A DNA stretch of 7,523 nt from Candidatus Omnitrophota bacterium (GTDB lineage: Bacteria; Omnitrophota; Gorgyraeia; Gygaellales; Profunditerraquicolaceae), in contig CAIVOB010000076.1 of assembly GCA_903907475.1 (NCBI GenBank), positions 1-7,523 of the forward strand, given 5' to 3'. Numbering within the stretch: position 1 is the stretch's first letter; every line of letters begins with the position of its first letter. A program made the position numbers and the translations under genes. Positions 1 to 7,114 of the stretch are shown here, one piece after another. The notes under the pieces are model-generated. The model saw nothing but the letters and a program-made list of their open reading frames with translations, was not told the origin of the DNA and searched no databases.

Positions 1-1098
1 GGTCTTATAATAAAACTGCTCGTCAGTCTCTCCCGCCTTAGCTTCGCCGGCAGCATTCACCTTTAGCCATTCATAAATCCTTTTCTTTAAATCTTCGGGA
101 AAATGTTTAGAGTCAAAAATCATATTCTGAAAACTCGTCGCCAAATGCACCTCACAAGCCTGACATTCCGCGAATTTATGAAATGCCTCTTCGGGTAAAG
201 TGGAAGCGCCATGCTGCACCGCTCCACCCAAGCCAAACTCCTGTCGCGCGATCTCACCCAATTTCTTTAAAGTTTCAAAATCCAATTTTACCTGCGCAAT
301 TGAACCATCCGGTAAAACTACTCCACCATGGGATGTCCCGGTCTGAATCGAAATTTTACTAATTCCGGTTAGCCCTTTACGTAAACGCTGTTTAAACCCT
401 TCCATAAAAGCGCGCAAATCTTCCGGAGTAGAATTCTGATGTCCCACCTCGCCAATTTCACCCCCCACGGAAACTGTAACACCCTTAGGTTCAATCCGGC
501 GAATAAACTGCGTAAGTTTCGCGCAAACTTCATAATTTAAATATTGTTGATCCTTAATCTTAGGCTTACTTAAATCTACCAGCGTAGAAGAATCAATATC
601 AATATTAAAAAATCCCGCTCCCACGGATTCAGTAATTAAAGCTTTTAACACTTCCATTTCTTTTTCCGAATTCTCCTGGTACTTTTTCAAATTTGCCTGA
701 AAATGATCTCCTTGAATAAACACCGGGCCGCTATATTTTTCTTTAATTGCCGCAGCTAAAATTACCGCCGAATACTCTACCGGAGGCTGCGCGGTATAAC
801 CCATCTCTGATTTAGCAATCTCAAAAATAAAAGCCTTGGCATTATTCTTTTTTCCCACCCGAAAAATTGCCCGCGCTAAATCATAAGTTAAGCTGCGTAA
901 ATTTATTGCCGGAACCGTGGAATCGCTAAATTCATTCTTCCCGCGCGCAATATAATAATCATGAATACTGGAGGGATAAATTCCTGCCTTATAAGCGATA
1001 TCCCAAATCTTTTTGGCAAACTTCTTTTTAATCACCGGATCATCATTTAAAATTAAATCTTTAACAATCTGATCAATTTCAAGCGGCTTTCTTCCCAT
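1..1098 (-). CDS. Class II (zinc) fructose-bisphosphate aldolase-like protein, divergent; C-terminus cut by the window edge
   Basis: 366 codons are open from the ATG to the left edge with no stop, so the protein is longer than the usual 285-360 residue class II aldolase. I translated it by hand. The family landmarks occur in the expected order: IQGDHF at 128-133 (Asp131 as likely proton donor, His132 as metal ligand), NIDIDSS at 165-171, GGEIGEVG at 212-219 (Glu214), TGTSHGG at 253-259 (His257), QHGAS at 295-299 (His296) and CEVHLATS at 315-322. These correspond to the zinc ligands and phosphate-binding loops of class II aldolases. Wording such as GDH for LDH and QHGAST for LHGGSG places it away from classical FbaA. 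It follows pfkA by 18 nt, so cleavage of fructose 1,6-bisphosphate to DHAP and glyceraldehyde 3-phosphate is the natural inference. A tagatose-bisphosphate or other ketose-phosphate substrate is possible. ATG at 1098 is preferred over ATG at 1104 because AAGGAG lies 8 nt before the former and only 2 nt before the latter. Confidence 0.82.
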   Translation of the reverse strand, partial: MGRKPLEIDQIVKDLILNDDPVIKKKFAKKIWDIAYKAGIYPSSIHDYYIARGKNEFSDSTVPAINLRSLTYDLARAIFRVGKKNNAKAFIFEIAKSEMGYTAQPPVEYSAVILAAAIKEKYSGPVFIQGDHFQANLKKYQENSEKEMEVLKALITESVGAGFFNIDIDSSTLVDLSKPKIKDQQYLNYEVCAKLTQFIRRIEPKGVTVSVGGEIGEVGHQNSTPEDLRAFMEGFKQRLRKGLTGISKISIQTGTSHGGVVLPDGSIAQVKLDFETLKKLGEIARQEFGLGGAVQHGASTLPEEAFHKFAECQACEVHLATSFQNMIFDSKHFPEDLKKRIYEWLKVNAAGEAKAGETDEQFYYKT

Positions 1099-1106
1099 TT
1101 TCATTT

Positions 1107-1112
1107 CTCCTT
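1107..1112 (-). promoter_or_regulatory. Shine-Dalgarno site of the aldolase gene, deciding its start
   Basis: On the minus strand AAGGAG is followed by AAATGAAA and then ATG at 1098. The first in-frame ATG (1104) is only 2 nt past the GGAG, too close for normal initiation, while the second is 8 nt away. This supports a protein beginning MGRKPLEI. The arrangement repeats that before pfkA (GGGAG, 8 nt, ATG). Confidence 0.7.
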
Positions 1113-1116
1113 ATTT

Positions 1117-2082
1117 TTAAGTTAAGATTTTAATTAATCTATAAAACTCTTCATAATTTAAATTTTTCTTTTTTATCGCTTGCGCGAAACTAACCTCAAC
1201 AATTTTTCCCTGAGTCATACCTAAAGCAATATCGGTTTTTCCGGCAATTAAACAATCCACCGCCGCCTTACCTAAATTCAAAGCTAAATCCCGGCTTAAA
1301 GAAGTCGGGCGGCCACCACGCTGCACATACCCTAAAACTACGGCTCGAGTTTCTAGGCCAGTAATTTCAGTAATCTTATTAGCAATCTCCGCGGCTTTAC
1401 CCGCTCCCTCCGCCAAAACAATGATCCAGCTCATTTTTCCAATCAAATTACCATGCACGAGATCATGGCACACGACTTCCAAATCAAATGCTTTTTCCGG
1501 GATTAGCACATCCTCGCAACCGCCACCTAAAGCCACCGTCAAAGCAATGAAACCAGATTCCCTTCCCATTACTTCAACCACGAAAATTCTTTCCATACTC
1601 GTTGCCGTGTCACGGATTTTATCAATCGCATCCAAAGCGGTATTAACCGCGGTATCCGTGCCAATCGTATAATCTATCCCGTTAACATCATTATCGATGG
1701 AAGCGGCAATACCCACGCAAGGGACTTGATACTTCTCGTAAAAACTATGCGCCGCGGCAAAAGATCCGTTACCGCCGATAATCACTAAACCGTCAATATT
1801 AAATTTCTTAATCGTTGCGTAAGCCCGTTCCTGTCCCTCGAGAGTCTTAAATTCAGGGCAACGGCCGGTCTTTAAAATTGTCCCGCCTTGGTTAATAATT
1901 CCTGACACGGAGCGAGAATCAAAATTTTTAAGCTCTTCGTTAATTAATCCCCACCAACCACGAAAAACTCCCATGATTTCTAATTTATGATGCACCGCAT
2001 ACCGCACCACCGAACGAATTGCCGGATTCATACCCGGAGCGTCACCTCCGGTAGTCAGCACCGCAATCTTCTTTATCGCCAT
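1117..2082 (-). CDS. pfkA: 6-phosphofructokinase, ATP-type, with Asn in the GGDGS motif
   Basis: It phosphorylates fructose 6-phosphate to fructose 1,6-bisphosphate, the committed cytosolic step of glycolysis. The protein is 321 residues, matching bacterial PfkA (about 320). Visible motifs are TTGGDAPGMN at 10-19 (nucleotide loop), GGTILKTGRCPEF at 66-78 (Arg74 equals E. coli Arg72), GGNGS at 103-107, SIDND at 128-132 (catalytic Asp130 equals E. coli Asp127; Asp132 equals Asp129), Arg165 and the VEVMGRESG substrate loop at 169-177. Gly106, equivalent to E. coli Gly104, is the residue typical of ATP-dependent enzymes; PPi-dependent ones carry Asp there and Lys in the PKTIDND loop, where this protein has Ala. 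Odd points are Asn105 where E. coli has the magnesium-linked Asp103, and AAS in place of PGT before IDND. Effector-site arginines equivalent to E. coli Arg21, Arg25 and Arg54 look retained (Arg23, Arg27, Arg57), so allosteric control is possible. A longer reading from TTG at 2088 is disfavoured because it lies only 2 nt from the Shine-Dalgarno sequence. The aldolase gene follows directly. Confidence 0.95.
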   Translation of the reverse strand: MAIKKIAVLTTGGDAPGMNPAIRSVVRYAVHHKLEIMGVFRGWWGLINEELKNFDSRSVSGIINQGGTILKTGRCPEFKTLEGQERAYATIKKFNIDGLVIIGGNGSFAAAHSFYEKYQVPCVGIAASIDNDVNGIDYTIGTDTAVNTALDAIDKIRDTATSMERIFVVEVMGRESGFIALTVALGGGCEDVLIPEKAFDLEVVCHDLVHGNLIGKMSWIIVLAEGAGKAAEIANKITEITGLETRAVVLGYVQRGGRPTSLSRDLALNLGKAAVDCLIAGKTDIALGMTQGKIVEVSFAQAIKKKNLNYEEFYRLIKILT

Positions 2083-2090
2083 TTTCAATT

Positions 2091-2095
2091 CTCCC
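2091..2095 (-). promoter_or_regulatory. Shine-Dalgarno site of pfkA, deciding its start
   Basis: Minus-strand GGGAG is followed by AATTGAAA and ATG at 2082, an 8-nt spacer. The upstream in-frame TTG at 2088 is only 2 nt from this site. The protein should therefore begin MAIKKIAV rather than with two extra residues. Confidence 0.75.
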
Positions 2096-2102
2096 TACAT
2101 TT

Positions 2103-2125
2103 TACCTACTATATACCTACCTACC
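2103..2125 (-). repeat. Short GGTA tetranucleotide repeat in the ahcY-pfkA gap
   Basis: The 62-nt gap between the ahcY stop and the pfkA start is the longest in the window. On the minus strand it holds three perfect tandem GGTA units (2114-2125), then TATA-like bases, then AGTAGGTA (2103-2110). A start-stop ATGTAG follows at 2095-2100, just before the pfkA Shine-Dalgarno site. No hairpin with a U-run is seen, so I find no terminator. TATATAGT at 2110-2117 resembles a -10 box, but no convincing -35 sits 16-18 nt upstream. The repeat itself is plain in the sequence; any regulatory role is speculation. Confidence 0.6.
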
Positions 2126-2144
2126 GACAAGCTAATTGCTATTT

Positions 2145-3401
2145 TCAAGTCCCCATCTCCCAACTCGCTAAATATTTCTTTTGCTCAGGAGTAAGAAGAT
2201 CAATTTTAATTCCCATTGCCTTAAGTTTCAGCCGGGCAATATTTTTATCAATATCTTCCGGGACAGTATAAACCTGCTTGGCTAAACCTTGATAATTCTT
2301 CACCATATATTCCGCCGAGAAAGCTTGATTAGCAAATGACATGTCCATCACACTAGCCGGATGGCCTTCAGCCGCCGCTAAATTAATCAGCCTTCCTTCT
2401 CCGAGAATATAAATTTTACGATTATCTTTCAAAGTATACTCGTCAACAAAATCACGCGTCGCACGTTTTGCCTTTGAAATTTTCGCCAATCCCGGAATAT
2501 CAATCTCCACGTTAAAATGCCCGGAGTTAGCAACAATCGCCCCATCTTGCATCAGCGCAAAATGTTCCTGACGAATAACATTAATATCCCCGGTAACGGT
2601 AACAAAAATTTCCCCAATCTTAGCCGCAGCGCGAATCGGCATCACATCAAACCCATCCATCGTCGCTTCTAATGCCCGTAAAGGATCAACCTCTATTACA
2701 ATTACTCTTGCCCCCATACCTTTAGCGCGCATCGCCACGCCTTTTCCGCACCAACCATAACCACAAACCACAAAATTAGATCCGGCAATTAATTTATTTG
2801 TCGCCCGAATAATTCCGTCTAAAGTAGACTGACCCGTTCCGTAACGATTATCGAAAAGATGTTTGGTTAAAGCATCGTTAACCGCAATAATCGGATAACG
2901 TAATTTTCCTTCTTTGGCTAAAGCTCTTAAGCGAATAACGCCGGTAGTCGTCTCTTCCGTGCCACCAATAATATTAGCATGCACTACCGGTGGGAGCTGA
3001 TGAATGGTACTGACCAAATCTGCTCCATCGTCCATCGTAATATCAGGCTTAACTTCCAAAGCCGCTTTTAAATGCGCGTAATAAGTTTTTGTGTCTTCAC
3101 CTTTAATCGCAAATACTCCGATTTTTAAATCATGTACCAAGGCTGCAGCAACATCATCTTGCGTGGAAAGCGGATTAGAAGCACAAACATAAACCTCCGC
3201 CCCGCCGCTCTTTAAAACCTCCGCCAAAACCGCAGTTTCAGTCGTAACGTGTAAACAACAAGCAACCTTTAGCCCGCTTAAAGGCCGTTCTTTAGAAAAA
3301 CGCTCTTTAATTAATTTTAAGACCGGCATATTCTTAGCCGCCCATTCAATTCTTAAGGCACCTTTTTTCGCCAATTTTGAATCTTTAATATCAAATTTCA
3401 T
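2145..3401 (-). CDS. ahcY: Adenosylhomocysteinase (S-adenosylhomocysteine hydrolase), short-tailed archaeal/Thermotoga-type
   Basis: This cytosolic NAD-dependent enzyme splits S-adenosylhomocysteine, the product inhibitor of methyltransferases, into adenosine and homocysteine. The protein is 418 residues, within the prokaryotic range for forms lacking the insert of longer bacterial enzymes. Motifs in order are CLHVTTETA at 49-57 (His51), MDDGADL at 123-129 (Asp125), GGTEETTTG at 146-154 (Glu150), [11 protein letters not shown] at 175-185 (Lys180, Asp184, Asn185), the NAD-binding GYGWCGKG at 214-221 with acidic Glu237 in [16 protein letters not shown] at 292-301 (His295) and [15 protein letters not shown] at 345-359 (His347). 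The C-terminus ends in LASWEMGT and lacks the KPDHYRY-like tail whose Lys and Tyr contact NAD of the neighbouring subunit in classical enzymes. In archaeal relatives with short tails, S-inosylhomocysteine has been reported as a substrate, so specificity is open. It lies 30 nt after metK, which supplies the SAM whose by-product it removes. The minus-strand Shine-Dalgarno sequence is GAGAGG, 10 nt before ATG. Confidence 0.96.
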   Translation of the reverse strand: MKFDIKDSKLAKKGALRIEWAAKNMPVLKLIKERFSKERPLSGLKVACCLHVTTETAVLAEVLKSGGAEVYVCASNPLSTQDDVAAALVHDLKIGVFAIKGEDTKTYYAHLKAALEVKPDITMDDGADLVSTIHQLPPVVHANIIGGTEETTTGVIRLRALAKEGKLRYPIIAVNDALTKHLFDNRYGTGQSTLDGIIRATNKLIAGSNFVVCGYGWCGKGVAMRAKGMGARVIVIEVDPLRALEATMDGFDVMPIRAAAKIGEIFVTVTGDINVIRQEHFALMQDGAIVANSGHFNVEIDIPGLAKISKAKRATRDFVDEYTLKDNRKIYILGEGRLINLAAAEGHPASVMDMSFANQAFSAEYMVKNYQGLAKQVYTVPEDIDKNIARLKLKAMGIKIDLLTPEQKKYLASWEMGT

Positions 3402-3431
3402 CGCTGCTTATCCTCTCTTTTTAAAAATAAA

Positions 3432-4601
3432 TTATAAACGCTGTGCCTGTTTTTTTAACGTCGCTACTTTATCTAACTTTTCCCAAGTAAACTCCGGTTC
3501 CAATCGCCCAAAATGGCCATAACTGGCAGTCTTCCTATATATTGGCCGGCGTAACTTTAAAGATTCGATAATCCCTCTCGGAGTAAGCTCAAAATTCTGA
3601 CGCACTAATTTTACTAAAACTTCTTCACTTAAAACCGAAGTACCCTCGGTCTTAATCATTACGGATAACGGATCCGCCCTTCCGATAACATAAGCTAACT
3701 GCACCAAGCATTTATCCGCCAGTCCCGCTGCCACAAGATTCTTGGCAATATAACGGCACATATATGCTGCTGAGCGATCGACCTTAGTCGGATCTTTTCC
3801 GGAAAATGCTCCGCCGCCATGGGCAACCGCGCCGCCGTAAGTATCCACAATTATTTTTCTTCCCGTCATTCCGGTATCCGACTGCGGTCCGCCAATAACA
3901 AATTTACCGGTTTGATTAACAAAATACTTTGTCTCTTTATCTACCCAACCGCGTAAAACCGGGCCGGCAACTTCCCGGATAATTTCTTGCCGCGCTTTTT
4001 CCGTAATCCGTTTACCGCTTTTGTCTAAAATATCTTCCGTATGTTGCGAAGCTAAAACTACCGAATCCACGCGGACCGGCTTCCCATTATCATATTCCAC
4101 CGTAACTTGAGTTTTTCCATCCGGGCCAAGATATTTTAAAATTTTCTCTTTGCGCACTTTTGTCAAACGCATAGAAAGTCTTTGCGCCAGCGTTAAAGCT
4201 AAAGGCATTAATTCTTTCGTTTCGCGGCAGGCATATCCGAACATAATCCCCTGGTCTCCGGCTCCCCCGGTATCAACCCCTTGAGAGATATCCGCAGATT
4301 GAGAATGAATGGCGTTAAGAATCGCGCAAGTATGGAAATCAAATCCGTATTTCGGATGATCATAACCGATCTCCTCGATAATTTTACGGCTAATTTCATG
4401 TACATCGATAAAACCTTTGGTGGTAATCTCTCCCCCCACGATTAAAAGTCCCATCGTAACATAAGTTTCGCAAGCCACGCGCGAAAGCGGATAATTTTTT
4501 AAACAAGCATCCAAAACTCCGTCTGAAATCTGATCACAAAGTTTATCCGGATGGCCTTCAGTTACTGATTCAGAACTAAAATAATGTTTACTTACCGACA
4601 T
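3432..4601 (-). CDS. metK: S-adenosylmethionine synthetase (methionine adenosyltransferase)
   Basis: It makes S-adenosylmethionine from methionine and ATP, releasing phosphate and pyrophosphate. At 389 residues it matches the bacterial family (about 380-400) over its full length. It begins near the canonical start ([15 protein letters not shown], with GHPDK at 16-20). It carries the ATP-binding hexapeptide GAGDQG at 113-118, the flexible loop region, [16 protein letters not shown] at 234-249, the glycine-rich phosphate loop [16 protein letters not shown] at 262-277 and the usual C-terminal YGHFGR at 361-366. No key residue is missing. It is preceded by a strong AAGGAGG ribosome site in the 17-nt gap after the nucleotidyltransferase gene and is followed 30 nt later by ahcY, forming a methyl-cycle pair. 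No SAM riboswitch can fit in the short leader, so any SAM feedback at the RNA level would have to act elsewhere. Confidence 0.98.
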   Translation of the reverse strand: MSVSKHYFSSESVTEGHPDKLCDQISDGVLDACLKNYPLSRVACETYVTMGLLIVGGEITTKGFIDVHEISRKIIEEIGYDHPKYGFDFHTCAILNAIHSQSADISQGVDTGGAGDQGIMFGYACRETKELMPLALTLAQRLSMRLTKVRKEKILKYLGPDGKTQVTVEYDNGKPVRVDSVVLASQHTEDILDKSGKRITEKARQEIIREVAGPVLRGWVDKETKYFVNQTGKFVIGGPQSDTGMTGRKIIVDTYGGAVAHGGGAFSGKDPTKVDRSAAYMCRYIAKNLVAAGLADKCLVQLAYVIGRADPLSVMIKTEGTSVLSEEVLVKLVRQNFELTPRGIIESLKLRRPIYRKTASYGHFGRLEPEFTWEKLDKVATLKKQAQRL

Positions 4602-4605
4602 ACAT

Positions 4606-4612
4606 CCTCCTT
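4606..4612 (-). promoter_or_regulatory. Strong Shine-Dalgarno site of metK
   Basis: Minus-strand AAGGAGG is the strongest ribosome site in the window and lies within the 17-nt gap before metK, 4 nt from its ATG. An out-of-frame ATG overlaps its end (4603-4605), but the start at 4601 gives the family-typical N-terminus. This suggests metK is translated more strongly than its neighbours. Confidence 0.75.
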
Positions 4613-4618
4613 ATTAAG

Positions 4619-5359
4619 TTAAAAAGAAAAACTGTCTTTTGCCGCATTTAAATATTTATGATCCCCGATATCAAACCAAGCGCCGCTAAAAACATAACCA
4701 TAAATAGAAATTTTATCTTCCAGCCAAGAAATATAACTTCCGGTAGCATCAACCTTACCTTTGGTTTCCAAGAGATAATCATTGCTTAAACTTAAACAAT
4801 CTTTGGAAATATAATATAAACACATTGCCACTAAATTTGATTGGGGTTTAAGTGGTTTTTCCCAGAAGCCGGTCACTTTAAACTGCCGATTCACTTTTGC
4901 CACCCCATAACGCGAGGCGTCCTTTTTTTGTTTCAAACGGTACAAACCCAAACACACCGCCGGAAGATGCTTGCGAGAAAAATTAATAAACTTTAATAAA
5001 GAACCATTGAACAAATTATCACCGCCAATGACCAAAAGGTCATCTTGAATTTTTTTCTTCTTAATAATAAAATTTAAATCTCCGATCGCCCCTAAACGGT
5101 CAGCGTTACTTTTAGTCAAATCATTCACCAGAGTAATTTTTAAAGAAGTTTTAAGCGCTTTTACCCATTTGCCAAAGATTCCCATAAACTTATTATTCGT
5201 AACGACGAAAACTTCATCCACCAAAGGAACTGCCTCAAGCTGTTCAATTAAATAATTTATAATCGGCTTACCTTTGACCTCTAAAAGCGGTTTAGGATAA
5301 TCTTTGGTTAAAGGATAAAGTCGCGTGGCATATCCGGCAGCCAAAATTAGAACTTTCAC
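4619..5359 (-). CDS. Sugar-phosphate nucleotidyltransferase (NTP_transferase family), substrate unknown
   Basis: The 246-residue protein has a single nucleotidyltransferase fold domain of the RmlA/GlmU/MurU-like family, which joins a nucleoside triphosphate to a sugar (or similar) phosphate. Seen motifs are the nucleotide-binding signature LAAGYATRLYPLT at 6-18 followed by KPLLEVKGKP at 23-32 (Lys23), a conserved DRLGAIGDL segment at 87-95, IGGDNLF at 111-117 with the metal-binding Asp114, YGVAKVN at 151-157, FWEKP at 165-169 and WFDIGDHKYL at 228-237 with a second acidic site at Asp230. There is no left-handed beta-helix acyltransferase domain, so it is not a full GlmU. The length fits glucose-1-phosphate thymidylyl- or uridylyltransferases, MurU or LicC-type enzymes; the sequence alone does not choose. 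The start codon is GTG (5357-5359), preceded by minus-strand GGAGAGGAAG. It lies 24 nt after ptsI and 17 nt before metK, and no other sugar-nucleotide gene is in the window to suggest a pathway. Confidence 0.88.
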   Translation of the reverse strand: MKVLILAAGYATRLYPLTKDYPKPLLEVKGKPIINYLIEQLEAVPLVDEVFVVTNNKFMGIFGKWVKALKTSLKITLVNDLTKSNADRLGAIGDLNFIIKKKKIQDDLLVIGGDNLFNGSLLKFINFSRKHLPAVCLGLYRLKQKKDASRYGVAKVNRQFKVTGFWEKPLKPQSNLVAMCLYYISKDCLSLSNDYLLETKGKVDATGSYISWLEDKISIYGYVFSGAWFDIGDHKYLNAAKDSFSF

Positions 5360-5383
5360 TTAAATCTTCCTCTCCGTTTTAAT

Positions 5384-7114
5384 TTATTTTAAAACCTCTG
5401 CTAATCTTTCCTGGGCCAATTTTTCCACTTCAGTTCCCGTAGAAAGCTGCAATGCCTCCTGGGCAAACTTTTGCGCAACTTTAAAATCTACGGCGCGAAT
5501 AATATATTTTAACTCCGGGATAATCTGCGGAGGCATACTAAATTCATCTAAACCTAATCCCAGCAAGATTAAAGCTAACGATGGCTCGCCCGCCATTTCT
5601 CCGCACATTGCTACTTTAATATTAGCCGCATGTGCCGCATCAATAATATTTTTAATCAGCCTTAAAACCGCCGGATGCGTCGGTTCATAAAGATAAGCGA
5701 CCTTTTCATTGCTGCGGTCAACCGCTAAAGAATACTGAATCAGATCATTGGTCCCGATGCTAAAAAAATCTGCTTCTTTGGCTAGAATATCTGCCGTTAG
5801 TGCTGCGGAGGGCACCTCAATCATTACTCCCACTTTAAGGTCATGATTAAATTCTAAATTCATTTGTTTTAATTCATCTTTGGCTTCTTGCAAAAGTCGA
5901 TTCGCTTGTTGCAGTTCTTCAATTCCGGAGATCATCGGATACATAAGCTTCAAATTCCCATGCACCGAAGCGCGTAAAATCGCCCGCAATTGCAATTTAA
6001 AAATATCCGGACGCGCCAAACAAAATCTAATCGCCCTCCAGCCCAAAAATGGTTGCATCTCATGAGGAATCTTAAATTGCGATAAAAATTTATCTCCGCC
6101 TAAATCCAGAGTACGGATAACCACTGAATACGGTTTCATTTGTTCCGCAACGTATTTATAAGCCTCATAATGCTCTTCTTCAGTGGGAGAATCTTTACGG
6201 TTCATATAAAAAAACTCAGTGCGGTATAAACCAATCCCCTGGCTACCGTGAAGCTTCACCGAAGACATCTCATCAGGAAATTCAATATTAGCATTAATGA
6301 CTACCGTCCTGCCGTCTTTAGTAATAGCGGGAAGATCTTTCACCGCCAGAAATTTTTCGGCAATCCCCTTTAAATTCTCGAGCTTTTGCTGATAAGCTCT
6401 CAGCGTTGCTTCATCGGGGTTAATAATCACAATGCCGGTTAAACCATCAACAATTAAAATATCTCCGGAATTAACCTGAGCGGTAATCCCTTCTAAGCCC
6501 ACTACTGCCGGAATCTCAAGGGATTTAGCCATAATCGCAGTATGTGAAGTTTTACCACCGATATCCGTAATAAAAGCCGCCACTTTTTTAGTGTGCATTG
6601 CCACGGTATCCGAAGGAGAAAGATCATGCGCGACGATAATCGCTTTATCTTTTAAATCCCCTAAACCAATCTTTTCTTTTCCCAGAAGATTCCTTAAAAT
6701 ACGCTTACCAACATCATTAATATCGGCAGTCCGCTCTTTAAGATATTCATCTTCAATTTGGGAAAAAACGCTGATATATTTTTTTAAAACCTCCGAAAAA
6801 ATAAAAGCCACATTTAACTGGTCTTTCTTTAAACGCGAGATGACCTCCTCAATCAGCATACGATCTTCCAAAACCAAAAGATGCGCGTCAAAAATCAGCG
6901 CCTCTTCTTGCCCCATATCCGTGCTGATTCTCTTCTGCAGTTCAATAATTTCGCGGCGCGTTTTAATCAACGCCTCTTCAAAAAGCTGAATCTGCACCGG
7001 AATATCCGCCCAAGTGATCGCTTCTTTTGAAACCACCAGGTCTTCCTTACCCAATTTATAAGCCGGGCCAATGCTAATTCCGCTTGCCGCAGCAATTCCT
7101 TTTAATTCGATCAT
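5384..7114 (-). CDS. ptsI: Phosphoenolpyruvate-protein phosphotransferase (PTS enzyme I)
   Basis: This cytosolic enzyme takes phosphate from phosphoenolpyruvate onto its own histidine and passes it to HPr. At 576 residues it matches the family (about 570-575). The N-terminal HPr-binding and swivelling domain carries GGKTSHTAIMA at 186-196 with active-site His191 (E. coli His189). The C-terminal PEP-binding barrel keeps GLYRTEFF at 295-302 (Arg298), VIRTLDLGGDK at 332-342 (Arg334), PFLGWRAIR at 355-363, MIEVPSA at 431-437 (Glu433), GTNDLIQY at 454-461 (Asp457) and AMCGEMAGE at 502-510 (Cys504). All sit two positions after their E. coli equivalents, so the enzyme should be active. There is no GAF extension, so it is not the nitrogen-PTS PtsP form. 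Its ATG overlaps the ptsH stop as ATGA, and its ribosome site (GAGG, 7 nt away) lies inside the glutamate codons ending ptsH, implying translational coupling. No EII component is present in the window. Confidence 0.98.
   Translation of the reverse strand: MIELKGIAAASGISIGPAYKLGKEDLVVSKEAITWADIPVQIQLFEEALIKTRREIIELQKRISTDMGQEEALIFDAHLLVLEDRMLIEEVISRLKKDQLNVAFIFSEVLKKYISVFSQIEDEYLKERTADINDVGKRILRNLLGKEKIGLGDLKDKAIIVAHDLSPSDTVAMHTKKVAAFITDIGGKTSHTAIMAKSLEIPAVVGLEGITAQVNSGDILIVDGLTGIVIINPDEATLRAYQQKLENLKGIAEKFLAVKDLPAITKDGRTVVINANIEFPDEMSSVKLHGSQGIGLYRTEFFYMNRKDSPTEEEHYEAYKYVAEQMKPYSVVIRTLDLGGDKFLSQFKIPHEMQPFLGWRAIRFCLARPDIFKLQLRAILRASVHGNLKLMYPMISGIEELQQANRLLQEAKDELKQMNLEFNHDLKVGVMIEVPSAALTADILAKEADFFSIGTNDLIQYSLAVDRSNEKVAYLYEPTHPAVLRLIKNIIDAAHAANIKVAMCGEMAGEPSLALILLGLGLDEFSMPPQIIPELKYIIRAVDFKVAQKFAQEALQLSTGTEVEKLAQERLAEVLK

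Noticed and set aside
2107..2140. A sigma-70-like promoter in the ahcY-pfkA gap (TATATAGT as -10).
   Set aside because: The TTGTCG and TTGAAA candidates for -35 are about 9-11 and 23 nt away, not 16-18, so the promoter call is not supported.
2126..2144. Possible terminator hairpin after ahcY (AGC...GCT around TAATT).
   Set aside because: The stem is only about 3 bp and no U-run follows, so it cannot act as an intrinsic terminator.
1987..2271. A plus-strand open frame spanning the pfkA-ahcY gap.
   Set aside because: It overlaps the ends of two conserved genes on the other strand, and its product shows no family features; the gap is short and fits a leader.
2357..2371. A 15-bp identical string (CCGGATGGCCTTCAG) shared with 4547-4561, looking like a dispersed repeat.
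   Set aside because: Both copies encode the conserved EGHP motif, in AhcY (AEGHPAS) and MetK (TEGHPDK), so the match is coincidence of protein motifs and codon choice.
4208..4405. A 65-codon minus-strand open frame inside metK.
   Set aside because: It is an alternative frame of the metK coding region, without a ribosome site or recognisable motif.
4602..4618. Possible SAM riboswitch upstream of metK.
   Set aside because: Only 17 nt separate metK from the previous gene, far too short for any known SAM-binding leader.
6591..6989. A 132-codon open frame on the plus strand opposite ptsI.
   Set aside because: It lies wholly antisense to a well-conserved enzyme I, has a low-complexity Ser/Ile-rich product unlike known proteins and no ribosome site; it is a shadow frame.
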